Shown here in pieces: positions 1-12,420 of a stretch of DNA of 64,000 nucleotides. The stretch comes from Colius striatus (lineage: Eukaryota > Chordata > Aves > Coliiformes > Coliidae). A program made the position numbers and the translations under genes. Every line of letters begins with the position of its first letter. Position 1 is the first letter of the stretch. The stretch covers positions 6,794,001-6,858,000 of the forward strand of contig NC_084774.1 of the NCBI RefSeq assembly GCF_028858725.1, in the 5' to 3' direction. The notes under the pieces were generated by a model. It searched no databases. It saw only the letters and a list, made by a program, of their open reading frames with translations, and was not told the origin of the DNA.

Positions 1-2019
1 CAGCAGTGGAGGCAGAGCCGCCTTTCATAGCCATGATAAATTGCTCCTGTCAAAACTACATGAATGCTCATATTGAAAAGCTCTTCTTTCTTTCTTTTTA
101 ACTTTTCCCCCTCACTCCAGTCACACGGCGTCTCTCGGTTGTTAGCCAACATTTAATGCCCACTTAGTCAAAGGGCACTTCCACTCCTTCTCGTCTCTCT
201 GTCCTGTCCCCTGGGGCTTCTGGGGCTGAGCTGTCACGGAAATACTGACAGGGAATAGGATTTAAAAAAAAAAACAGGGTGAGGAAAAAAACCCTTTAAT
301 GTTTTTAGGGCTTTTGATTTCATTTAGGTCCTTCTACCACTAGTTTCTAACCAAAACAACTGGAAGATGGAGAGGTGGACAGCCAGCTATCTCCCAAGGA
401 AGTTTACAGTTGTTAGTATGTTCTAAGTTAATAGATTAGTTATATTTTGTAATGTTTTCCAAAGGTGATAATGAATGCATAACACAAAACAATCCAACAC
501 CTCTCCTCACCAGCAGCAAAGCAGCAAGGCTTGTCAGTGGGTGCCTTTGCTCTATGGGTATCCCAGAGCAGAGACCATGGTGGGTGTAATCTGAGGTGTA
601 ATCTGGTGCCTTGGCTGTGAAATTCCCCCTGCTTCATCCAAAATTGCCTGTTTTTGTCAGCCTCCTGGCCTTGCTGCAGCACTGCTCTGCTGGAACTGGT
701 GCCATGCTAGCAACAGTCACAGAGCCCCTAAAACAGTTATGCTTGTCGTAGAGAAATGGATAGGAGGATGGGCTGACTGTCACCAAGAAGATCCTGAGAA
801 CCAATTGTCTACTCTTGGGTTTGAGACTTATGGGAAGGGTGGGTTTAAGGTGCTTGGCAAGCACCAAGCCAGCTCAGCCTAAGCTGTCCACTCACCCAAC
901 TACCTCAGCATTGCACCTTCAGGAGAGATGTTACAGTCCAATAAGAGGAAAGTTGACCTGAACACCCACGCAGAGCACCGTGTGCTTGTGTTGGTGCTAA
1001 GTTTGCTCATAGTATAACCACAAGCTCCTCTTCTCCTCCCTATAAGCTTGCTGTAAGGAACAGAGGTGACAGAACATGGTACAGCTGTCCTCAGCTGTGC
1101 TGCTCTGATGCCTGTCCCCAGCCAAAGCCCATGATCTGATGGGCCACGCTCACAGCACCCCCAGCTCCCCAGGTGCTCTGTTTCACCCGCCTTGGCTGTG
1201 GGAAATACCCAAACCCTGAATTGCTACAGCTCCTGTTTCAGAACATCTCTCCCTCCTCTGCAGTGCTTAAGTGGTAAAAGCTACCCACAAATTTAGCACT
1301 AGACATTCAACACATATCTCCTAAGAAGAGATTTCAGACCTATTCCCACACTCTGCTCTAATTCCTTCCTCTCCTGTTTTTCTGCCCATGCTGATATCTA
1401 GCCATCGCCCAGCACTCCAAATATATCCTCCAGACTGTAAATATATATGCTGCTGTGCTGCTACAGCAGTGACAGCAATATCTGGCACACACACAGACAG
1501 CTTTCCTAGGTGCATCTTCTCTGTGACAAATATTTCTGCTATAGTCCTTGTAGCTAGTTACAGTGTCACTACCCTTATCACCATCAGCCCCCCACAGGGC
1601 TCAGCACTGTCCACATCTATGTATGTACTTTTGGATATTAATACCATCAAGACACTCTTGTTATCTCAGCTGGCTTGCCCATTAACCCTTGTTATACCCA
1701 TATATATATACCCATACATGTAATGAAGACTGCACAGCTCGTAGCTCTGTTTCCACTTGTCTGTATAATCTCAGATACTTTAGAAAAAGACCAGGATTTT
1801 TCCATGTATGCACTCTCATGTTAAGGGATGCACTTCTCTTGACTGCAACAGAGTCACTGGAAAAGATTTGCCCTCCAATGAGCAAATGAAAGGGGATGTT
1901 TAAAAAACAGAGTAATCTGCAGAGGCTCCCATTCAAGAATCACACAAGCATAAGCTGCAAGTCCAGGCTGATCCTTTCTCAGTCCACTGTCAACAGTTTG
2001 CTGGGCTCTGACAGTGGCC
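1..2019. other. Intergenic, no gene seen
   Basis: Unique sequence with short homopolymers (A11 near 264) and short AT runs (1440-1449, 1700-1710). No recognisable coding sequence on either strand; open frames are below 115 codons and lack domains. Confidence 0.7.
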
Positions 2020-2140
2020 TGCTGACACTTCACAAATCATTTTCTCTCTCCGTGCCTCAGTTTCCCCTAGCCATGTACTGGGAAGATTGCTGATGATCCT
2101 CTTTTGGAAAGTGTTTCTCAATCCACCATGATGAGTGTCA
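2020..2140 (+). repeat. MIR/CORE-SINE-like fragment
   Basis: CTCTCCGTGCCTCAGTTTCC (2047-2066) matches the conserved centre of MIR-type SINEs almost base for base. It is preceded by CACTTCACAAATCA and followed by weakly similar GATGATCCT sequence in the expected order. Old and diverged; the limits are approximate, and a chance match cannot be excluded without alignment. Confidence 0.45.
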
Positions 2141-2430
2141 TAAGGACTAAGGGCTCATGATAACTGCTTAGCTGATGATGTGTCTGCTGGTCTCTGCTTG
2201 TGCAGAGCCTCAAAACTGCCTGGAGGCCTTTGCACTGCTTTGGCTTGCAAAGTTCAAGCCCAGCAGCTTTGCTGCCATACTGTCCTCTCCCTTCCATTTA
2301 CCACTTCAAATCAGCCTAGATGCACCACAGTTATTAACAGGTTTTTGACTGATTTCTTAAGTTAATTATAATTTCACAGTGTAATATCAAGCATGATTAA
2401 AACAATTAGGTTTTCCACCCCCTTCGCAAT

Positions 2431-2490
2431 GCCTTCCTCCCTTTGCTTTCCCCTCTTTTCCTCTCTCCCTCCCCTGCCTCTCTTCACCCT
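2431..2490. repeat. Polypyrimidine tract
   Basis: Nearly pure C/T over about 60 bp (TTCCTCCC, CTTTCCCCTCTTTTCCTC and so on) with only isolated purines. No adjacent exon is recognised, so it is not read as a splice acceptor. Confidence 0.6.
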
Positions 2491-3674
2491 GGAAGTTTTT
2501 AGATATGCTTCTGCACCACTGCAACAAATTGTATGGTAGGATCTGAAATTATTACCCTCTTAAATGCATTAAACTGTTCATAAAGCGATTTGCAATGCCA
2601 GTTACCAAACTACAGTGAGCCTCCCAGCCTGACACCTCCCAAATGCAGAAGGATTCTTGGCAGCCATATCCTGCTGCAATGCTCTCTCGCTCACTAGAGT
2701 CAATGCCTGAAACTTAGGAGAAATCAATGCAATTATAGATATGAAGGTCCAATTACTGCGAAATGTGATCAGTCTTTATCTCCGAGTCCCTTCAAGAAAA
2801 TCAGGAGGCTTTTTCTTTTTTCCCTTGTGAAGGGAGTTGCAATATAATGTACAATGATCTTTTAACAGAGGGAAATCTGTCACTCAGCCAGCCAATTCTG
2901 ATGTTGCCCAATAGTGGTTTCCCTTTCATACTGGTAACACTGTTCCTGAGCTACACCTTGGTGCATCCATTGTCTGACAAAATCAGTCCACGCTGGCACT
3001 GCTATCAGGCTCCCAGCCCAGCACCATGGCTGTGGCCACCCCTTCCCCTCCAAATTCCTTGGAATAATTTTGCCTGTTTGGGATTTTTCACCCAGTGCTG
3101 ATCACATTTGCTCTCCCTCACCCACTCAGCCCAGCCCAGCCCAGCCTCGGAGCTGCAGGCAGCAGAGCAGGACATGGAGCAGCCTGGCTGTTCCCAGGAG
3201 CGTCTACAGTTCATCCCCATGGGTGGGCTCATTGCCCAGCATGAAGAAGTGACTTGGCTCCTAAAGGGACTGAAACAGTTTTCCTAGGGAAAATTACAAT
3301 CCCTTCCTTGCCAGACTTGCTCCTTGCACCTGCCTAGCTAGGCTGATACAGACCTGGAGGGGCCAGCCCCAGTGAACTCTCATTTTCCTGGCAAATTTGA
3401 GCTGGGTTCAACATCCCCAGCAAAAAGGGGCAGAGAGAATGGTCCACAGTCTGCATGTGTGCAATAAAGGTGGGTTCTGCTCAGTGGCACACACACTGCA
3501 ATAAGGTGATCCTAAGAGAAAAATTATCCCTCCATAGCATTGACTGTTGTATACAAGAGACCAGCAAGAGGGATTTGTGCCAGTGCTTTATCTTTCATCC
3601 CACGGAGAAGGATCCTGATCAGGAGCAAGACATGACTCCAATTATACAGCTAGAAATAAGTAGCCATCTGCACT

Positions 3675-3855
3675 CATAAGAATACAATCTTTTATCTGTG
3701 TTAATTAGAAATAAATTAGAGAGAGAAAAAAGATATCTAAATTAGCTGATAGTTAATTACTGGAATTATAGAGAAATATGTGCATATGTAAAGTGTAAAA
3801 TCTGTTCCAGATTAACAAAATATTGAGGTTTATTTCTGGAATGACAGAACAGGAA
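3675..3855. promoter_or_regulatory. Candidate conserved non-coding element
   Basis: AT-rich, repeat-free; contains TTAATTAG, GTTAATTACTGG (resembles one half of an HNF1 site) and several ATTA cores. The HNF1 resemblance is only partial. Confidence 0.22.
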
Positions 3856-5129
3856 TTTGTTTGCCACCACAGTTAAGTGTGAAGAAGGCCATTTATCATA
3901 AGCCTCATAGCATCTCGTTCAAGGATCCCAAAGAGCTCAGCAAACATTGATAAATAAACCTTGATGCATTCCCAAAGGAAACCATTATCATCATCATTTA
4001 GCAGTACCAGGCAGGAGCCCAGGACGCCCAATATCCATTCCTGATTACACAACTCCAGTTTGATCCCCTCTCCTCTTCTGGAAAGCACCCATCCACTTTC
4101 CCAAACCACTAGTTTGCAGCCAAAAGCTGCAGGAGCCAGTGTGTCACCAAGCTAAGATCTGGGGATGGTAGGGCTATCATCTGGGCTTGCTTCAAGCTGT
4201 TGTGCAATTGGCCCTCAGCACTGTCAATGTCCTCAGCGTTAGGCCAACATGGGCATAGCCAGGTGCCCCAGGAGGACAAAACAGAGGTCCTTGGATGCCC
4301 TGTGCCTGCTCTTTCATTTAAGATGTATTTTAACCAGCAAGGAAGATTATGCGACAAGATGAATGCTGCACCGCAGCACCAAGCAGCTTCCCCATGTCAC
4401 ACTCGGGCATTCACCCCTCTCCAGCTCCCCTGTTTGAATGGGGAATGCTAAAGGGGCTGTGTCATCTCTTGAAACTAAATCCTTGCTGCATTTCTCCCTG
4501 GGAAGAGGAGAGGGAGAGGACTGCATGAAGCACTCGTGCAAGCAGGAGACATCTCCATGCCACTGTATTTATAGGTGCCAACTGCGTCACGGTGGGTGAC
4601 AGAGGCAGGGGGGCAGATGCTGCCTCTCAGCAGTCCCCACCACCATCCAAACAGCCTGCACACGTGTCCTCACAGCCCAAAACAAGTGAAGAAATCCCGA
4701 GAATGCTCTCCACATGCCAGGGCATGGACTAAAGAGGCCTGAGAAAATAATCAGAATATATCTGAGAGTGTTTCTATTTTCTTTCCAAATTCAGGACTCA
4801 ACTTTACATTTTCCAGAGTTTCCAACCACAGCAGCATTTCTCTCAATCTCTTACCTTTGGCTTTCCCCTTGAATTTCATAGGAATTTTCTTTTCTCACCA
4901 CTCCACAAGAATTACATTAAGTACATTTCTTATCTAGGACTGTAAAAATTGTGTTACTATACAGACAGGTTTTGCAACACTGAATGAGTGTTGTCTGTCT
5001 AGGGTGTAAATGTAGAGTTAATCCTGCTTTTCATGGCCTGCTTTTGCTCTGTACTTGTTTATTCCACACTTTATGTCCACCCCAGGATGGATCAAACTGT
5101 TTAACCTTTGACTGTAAAGTCAGAAGAAT

Positions 5130-5360
5130 GACTCACTTGGAAGCTGAAATGTAAATAAATATGTGCATTGCTAAATAAATCAAACACTAACACACTAAAC
5201 AAAGGCTGATAAATACCTTGATTGAAATCATTCCTAAATAACGGAGGCAAATGATCAGACAGTGAGTTTAAAAGCAATCATTTCAGTGCATAACTCAACA
5301 TACCATGTCATAATTAATAAATTGGTTTAATCTTTGATTTTACTATATAGATCGAAATCC
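5130..5360. promoter_or_regulatory. Candidate conserved non-coding element
   Basis: AT-rich unique block. AATGACTCACTT near 5129 contains an AP-1 core, followed by three TAAATAAAT words, GATTGAAATCATT and ATAATTAATAAATTGG. No coding signal. Confidence 0.22.
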
Positions 5361-8300
5361 TTTCTCCTACAGTTAAGAGAACCCTGGTGTTATCACACAC
5401 ACTGCAAAAAGGGACAAAATAGGGTTGGATTTTTGATACATTAAAAAAAACTTTTCTTGGTTATATTGACTGAAAAATGCTCCAAATGTCTTAAACACTC
5501 CAGTGCAGCACAGAAAAGTGGGAAACTGGGAAATGATCTCTTTCTTTGCCAATACTCCTGCGTGTTCCCCCCAGAAAAGAAAGTTAGTCTCCAGTACAGG
5601 TACCTTCCCCTCTGGCACTAAATTACAAAGCACTACCCCCAATTACAGTCTCTAAAACCATTAGCAGTTAAGAGAAAATAATCCCTGCAATTTGTGCAGC
5701 AATAAGTATTATGTACGACAGAGGAATATGCAAAAAGGAGGGCAGCAGATCTGCTGGGAGGACGAGTCTCTCAGCTCAGGACTGCCACCTCCCTGCTCCT
5801 TGCAAAGCACAGAACTGCTGGAAGCGATTTGGGCTTTATTATTTCTTTTCTGTGTTCTTGCTTCTTGTCCTTACTAAGCCATCTCAGCACAGCAAGCCTA
5901 TCTGCAAGGACTTGCATGCTAGCACATGTCATTTTCCTGGCTCCCCTGAAGGAAAAGGTGGTGTTGGCCTCCCACGTTGGATCAGCCCTCTGAACCCGGT
6001 GTTTCCACATTCTTGATTGCCCTGCTTGGTGTGAATTGCATACCAACTAAGCAGTCCTTTAGATCACCTTCCTAGTTCAGTTTTTCCCCCCTCCCCATGC
6101 TGATTGAAAAGCAAATGAAATACTTTTTCTACCACCAATTTCCTTTCCCCACGTACCTGCCTGAACTTATTATTTCTGAAGAATCTTATCAAACAAGCAA
6201 CAGGTTGCTGAAGTGGTGGTTTGGCACCTGAGTGATACACTGGGCTGATAATTTATTAAGGCTGGGCTGTTAGATAAAGATTGCTCTGAAGGGCTTTGAG
6301 CTGAGCATACTGGAAGGGATGCAACAGAAAGCATCCTTCCCTACCAGGCCAGCCCCGTGGAGCATCCAAACCAGTTCAGAGGAAACAACTAAAGGCACAG
6401 GGTCTCCTGTAGTTTACCAGGAATTTTGACCTTCCTAGATCAGTCTTGCTGATCACCCTTGAATTCTCCAAATAACAGCCTTAATTTAGTGTGTTCTCTT
6501 GGCAATGCAGGTCCTGTATAAAGCAGTTTCTGTGTTTTAGGCATGCCCTCCTTCTGCAGCTCACACCAACCCTTTAGACACCAAGAGATGAGGATTGAAA
6601 CTGAAAAAGCAGAGTCCTAGAATTCAACCTGCAGCAGTCATGGAGTCTTTGTCAGTGACATAAAGAGCTGGTGTTAAAAAAGGGGGAACTATAGTTTAAT
6701 TTAAAATTGCAAGGGGAAGCCCAGGTTTTAGGCATATACTTGAATTTTACTGGAGTGGGATATCAAGTGTGTGTGCTGGTGCAATGCTGGATCAAAATGC
6801 ATTATTAGAACAAGGCCTAAACAACTTACATTTACAGATAAGCTCTTCCCCTCACTACCTTTGTACATGCAAGACGTGATCAAGGCAGCTTCCAAAATTA
6901 CAAGCGGGCTTTTGGGACTAAATCCCAAACCACACTGTTGTTCTTCCCAGCGAGGACATTGGGGTTTGGCAGAAGAGTTTTGTTGAGTTTCCACATCCCA
7001 AATCTTTCCTTTTCAAATCCACACGTGCTGGTATCAAGAACGAACTTGGAGATCTTCAGCTTCATCTGCTGCTACAACCCACAAACAAAAGATGATTCTC
7101 AAGCAGAGCAATTCAGGTAGTATAAAAATGGATTTCTTTTTGCCAGCACAGTTAGCTAGAAAGCTTTATGTTCCCTGTTGACGTTTTCCAGACAAAATAG
7201 CATTGCCTGTGCAATGTTACTGCCTCTCATCCAAAGCCAGTCACCCACACCCTCCCTGAAGTTGAGAATGAAGTCTCCTCACCCTCCTCTTATCCTCCAA
7301 ACTTTGATCACAATCCCAGCAGATGCAAAATATTTGCAGTAAGAGGTGCCAGTGCTGTCAACTCACCACAGTAGCTCCCAGTCAAAATGTTTGCACACAC
7401 ACTTCAGAGCATCATTTATCTTGAGGGATGTCAACTCTAAAAATGTTAGCGCGTGTCACTGTCAAAGCAAATGCCAGAAATTAGCTTTCTTTCATCTGCA
7501 AGAAGAATAATTAACTTTGCAACTGTTTCCAAAAGTGCTAATTAATGGGTTTCACCAACTTGACTTGTCAGGATACATCTTGATTGGAACAACAGCTTGC
7601 TCTTCCCCTTGAGGATTATGGCTCTTCTTTTGGACTCTTCTCATCCGCCAGTTTGGTGAGTTGCAGAAAATGACTGTCATTTATTACACAAAAATAAACA
7701 TGTGGAACAGGGAAAGGCCCAGAGACAAGTTAACAATTATTAATTATTTGTGTACTTTATTAGCAATAATGCAAAAACACAGTGTTCCATTTTAGCAGAA
7801 TGATCTTTAAACAGGATGGGATGTTGATGGCTCGTCAGCCTTCTGAAAAACCAGGACAAGTCCCCATCTGAGATGTCTCTGTCCATGGGAGTGGCTTGGA
7901 CAGGATTGGAGAGTGAGAGTGGATCTCCCTCTCTCACCTTGGAAGTCTCCTTCTGGACCTGAGTTCCATAAACCCCAACTCCAGAGAGCACGTTTTGGGT
8001 GTCTCAGTTCCTCCAGCAGTTCACACAACGCTCTTCTCCCAGCTTTCTGCAAGGCAACAGGTTTCCTAACATTCAGAACTGAGCTCTTCCCCTGCTAAAT
8101 CCTGTCACTATTTGGATATGTTCCCTCCTTCTACAAGGATGGAATCTGTGTTTTGCCTGCCCATAATGAGATTAAATGTAAAATGATCAAGTTTGCCAAT
8201 GGGATTGACTATCCCCATCCCACAGCAAGTCACTGGGAGGCATATCACACTGCCTAAATCCCTAAGATCCTTTGAAAACACAAAACCTTGGATGCATCTG

Positions 8301-11300
8301 ACAATTTAAGAGACTGTGGCCTGAAGAACGAGTGAAGGACATGGTCAGACTTTATATAAACAGCCTGATGAAGTCTCAGACCCTTACACATATTCCTGGA
8401 AATATAAAGTAAATCAGGAAATCAAGTGGAAAAGCCAGGAGGTTATTATTAAAAATCCACAGTTCCATTATCATTATAATAAACCTTACACCAGAGGTCA
8501 TTTACCTTCATGGTAATTAGGGAGAAAGGTTATGGTTTGAGAATAACTGTGTATCAACTAAAGAAGAGTTTTATTGCAGGAAGCTTGTCCCTACCACTGC
8601 TACTTAAATTGATCATGGCAGGCTGGCAAACAAACTCAGATTTCTCTCACCTGGGATGCAGAGAGATCCAGCAGCCAACCCACCTCAGCACCTGCTGCCA
8701 ATTCTCCTGGAATGGCAGGAGATCTGGTGCCACCTGAGCCAGTCTCTACCCTTTCCAGCAGAAGGAAGGAAGGGGATCACATATAAAGGAGTTAACGGAA
8801 AACAGAGGGCTAGTTTGCTTTGGAGAGGAGCTGCAGGAAAGACCGAGCTTTCAGGAGAGGTACTGTGTTTGGGGTATTCTGTTTGGTCTCTCTCTGTGCT
8901 TAGCTCAATTTGCCTTGTTGCTTGGAAGGAGAAAACAGAAAAAGGGTGAGGACATCTGAGGGCTATGCTCATGTTAGCTGCTGTCTTTCCCAGAGACTTG
9001 TGATAGGCTTTTGAAGTCAAAGAATGAGGTCTCCAGGCCTGTGTGCCCCTGAGCTGGGGCTGAGCCTTAGGGGAGAGCCAGGAGCTCTGGCTGAAGCAGT
9101 GGCCATGGCCTTGTGGTCACGCAGCACTTGATAGTGGTGGCTCTTCTCAAATTTTGTTGTGAGACTTCGAAGAGAAATATAACCTTGGAGCACAAAAGAA
9201 TACAGTGTGGGGAACCTCTTGCATGTGCTGATGACTTCTATAACTTGTTTTTTGCTGAGCTGTGCCTTAAACTCTGTCAGTAAAGGGTTAATAAATTGCT
9301 CCCTATGGTTACAGGCACATGAGGATATAAGGGGCAGGTAGCTACGTGTGTTTAAAAGCACATCTAGGAATAGATGAGGTGGCTACAAGCCACATATTAA
9401 TGTTTTAAATTCCTGACAATTGATGGATAAGTTTGAAAGATCTTCTTCTTTATAAAGTGTTCAGAAACTTTCTGCTGATGTGTCTGTAGCCTGAGTAGAG
9501 CTTTGTACTGGCTTCTCCTTACTATGAACCCCAGAAAGAAATCAATGTGACATGTTCCATGAGTGGGAGGCTGGAAGGGGAAGAAGAAGGTAACTTTGAC
9601 AGAGGAGGATAAGCAGTGTCACAAGAATGGGACTAACATCTTGCAGGAAATCCATTATAATGGCTAAACTCAGTTTTCCTGCCACCTGGCCACAGATGAG
9701 CCTATAAGAGTTAAACTTCCAGCAACTTCACCTTCAAGGATGTCAACATTATTTACTGCATGTTTCTACTTAATTTGTTGCTATATTTATGCTTACAGTA
9801 GAGGCTAAAATCCTGTGTCACTGCATTTTTAAATGGAGTCTATTTTTATCTATTGAGGAGGGGGAGAATTTTGTCATTTACTGGAAGGTACAGGGATCGT
9901 CACAGCTCTGGAAGAATAAATCTCTTACTTACTTACTGTCACTCTTTGAATTTTACCTGAGGAGACCAGGCAATTCAAAGATCAAATTTAGGGCAATAAA
10001 AAAAGTGTTTAGGGCATAAATTTCTATTGGGTTTGTATTTTGAATGGCCCTTTAGTCTAAGCAGATGATGTGAGCATATTTGTGCTGGTTTCTCATTAAC
10101 TTGGTGCTGAACACACAAGACTCTCTATGAAATTTGTCCAAAATACTAGTAGGAAGAGTATTAGTGTAATTAAAATCAGGAAGAAAGAAATCCTTTATGC
10201 AGACCCTAGTACTGTTTTCAGGTGCATGCTGATGCACTTCTAGGCATCAGGAGATGCACTGGAAAGGGCAGAGAGCTGGGCTTGGGACTAAACTTTTCCT
10301 GAGGCCAGAGGAGTCCTTGGTGAAAGGCTGTGGAATGTCATCATACTTATTTGGAAACATGAGGAGAGTTTTGTCTCTGAGGTCTGATGTTAAGAGTAGA
10401 ACAGAAGATGCCAAACTTGGGCTCTGTATGGAAAAATGGTACCTAAAGTCACCAGTGTTGGCTCTGGCAAAGGACCCTGTAAATGGTGGTTATCTTCCAC
10501 TTCAAAAAGCCAGTGGAAGAGAGAAACCCTCAAGCTTTAAAAGAAACAGGGTGGATAGAAAGGGAGTCATGCTGTATTGTGTCATTTCTGGATGCATTTA
10601 GTAGGAAAAATGGAACCTTTTCATGCAAATGTGGATTTGAGCCCTTGGCTGTAAGGCTTGTGTTGGGGCTTCTTACTGCCTGTGCCCTCCAGACAGGGGG
10701 GTTGAGCACAAGGGAGGCTGAGGCCCAGACTGATGAGCTGTTGGGGAAGGAAGGGACTGCTGTGTGGTGAGAGCTGAGGTAGCATCTCAAAGCCAATGGG
10801 GACCTAAGTGAAGTGCAACAGACCCCTCGCAGCATGAGTCCCCATCCTGTGCATCTACACATTGGAATAATGTGACATGAGAAATCCTCTGTGGCCACTA
10901 AAGGAGCCTGTATGTTTCAAGCCCTTAATCTGCACTTTATTCTGTTTCAGAGCTCCCCAAAATGGTTATGGCAGCATCTGGGAAACAAAAACATGCTGTT
11001 TGCAGGCAGACACCTGGCCTTTGGAGCCAATGGTACCTGGTGAAGCTCTGCTGGGTTCTCCTCAGCATCTCCCCAGCAGTGCTGTCCCTGCCCCAGGACC
11101 AGAGGGACACTGGCCCTATGGGGTGCCAGCTTGCTCCTATGTGGCCAGCATGGGCTTTGCCAAGGGACAAGCATGCAGATAATGGCTTTTGTCTCTGTTT
11201 ACTGGAGTGCATCTTGTAACCACATCCCTCCCCAGTGCAAGCCTCCAGGCCCAGCCCCCTACTGACAGCCCCTCTGGATTGGGCTCCTTTACTCAGAAAT

Positions 11301-12420
11301 TGGTCAGGAATGAAGGGAGGGAGAAACTTTATTAGTGTTATACATTATTTTCCTTCTCTCCTTTCTCCCCTCCTTCTCTTGCTGCGTGATGAATTGCCTG
11401 GTACTGAGATGGTAGCTCCAGCCCAGGCACTCAGCAATCTCCTCCTGGTCCCTTGCACAGACAGATGGGACGGCCCATGCCTTGACCGTGATTGATTAGC
11501 TGGAGAAAGCCTGTTGAGTGGAGTTCCATGAAGATTGATGTTTTCTCCTTCTAACAGCATTTCCAAAAAGTTTCTATTACATTTTGATTATGTTTATAGA
11601 ATCTCACTGGTCTCCAGGATGATTCAATCTTCTTTTTTCCCCCCCTCTCCCCTCTGTGCAACGTGTGTAACTTCCCTCCTGAGCATATGCTGTTTGCTCA
11701 TCTCTTATGCTTTGAGAAGTGCCCCCAGAGGTCTCTTAGTTCCCTTCCCGTGTCCCTTCTGTCCCCCCAGCAAAGGTACCTCCTTACTAGTTTTTGCCCT
11801 CTGGCTTGTAGAGGCCACAGCCCAAGACAGAGCTCCTGGGCACTGGATGCTGCTTGTCCATATGTAGCCTCTAAAAGCTGTAGAGCAGCAGGAAGGAGTA
11901 TTACACATAATAGCCTGGTGGAGAGCTGAAGAGTTGTCTAGGTGAACCACCCCTGTTCCCCAGTGTAAGCGCCTGTGACTCCCACCAGCCTGCAAATACC
12001 TGTCTGAACTCCTTGTGGCTGGAGGGCTCTGCTCAGCCTCTTGCTTGTCCCAACCCTGCTTCCAACAGCTCACATGCAAATCCTTAAAAGCTACAGGACC
12101 TTTTGAGGCTGTGGGATAGTTTGCTTGGCCAGGGAGGAGGTCAGAAAGATAAGTTGCAGCTGTGTGAAGGGAGACAGCAGAGCATGTCCCAGTCCTGGCT
12201 GATTCCTACATTGCTGTAGGAAGGGGTTTTGTTTTGCAAGGAAGGCTCAGGTTCATGTAGTGTGGTCTGGGGCTGCCTATCTAGAAAGGCTAATATATTT
12301 TTCAGTAGCTCCATAAAATGTGTAGATATCTGATGATTCATAAGTAATAACTTTAGTATAGTGCTGAAAAATGTGCTCACTGCTGCACAGAAGTAAAGAT
12401 AAAGTTGGTCCCTGACATCA
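5361..12420. other. Intergenic, no gene seen
   Basis: Apart from the candidate element at 7480, unique sequence of ordinary composition. Frames up to ~124 codons exist on both strands, but none shows a domain, a convincing splice pattern or a repeat origin. Confidence 0.65.
7480..7790. promoter_or_regulatory. Candidate conserved non-coding element
   Basis: Contains AATAATTAACTTTGCAAC and GTGCTAATTAATGGG, then a second AT-rich part with ACAATTATTAATTATTTG. Regulatory role inferred only from composition. Confidence 0.2.

Larger units (their letters stand above)
2141..5129. other. Intergenic, no gene seen
   Basis: Holds the pyrimidine tract, a four-fold CAGCC repeat at 3127-3146, an AT-rich unique patch at 2701-2790 (TCAATGCAATTATAGATATG) and the candidate element at 3675. 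No exon or RNA gene recognised. Confidence 0.7.

Noticed and set aside
3973..4090. Possible SINE suggested by ATTATCATCATCATTTAG
   Set aside because: A simple ATC-type triplet run; no SINE core or tail could be matched.
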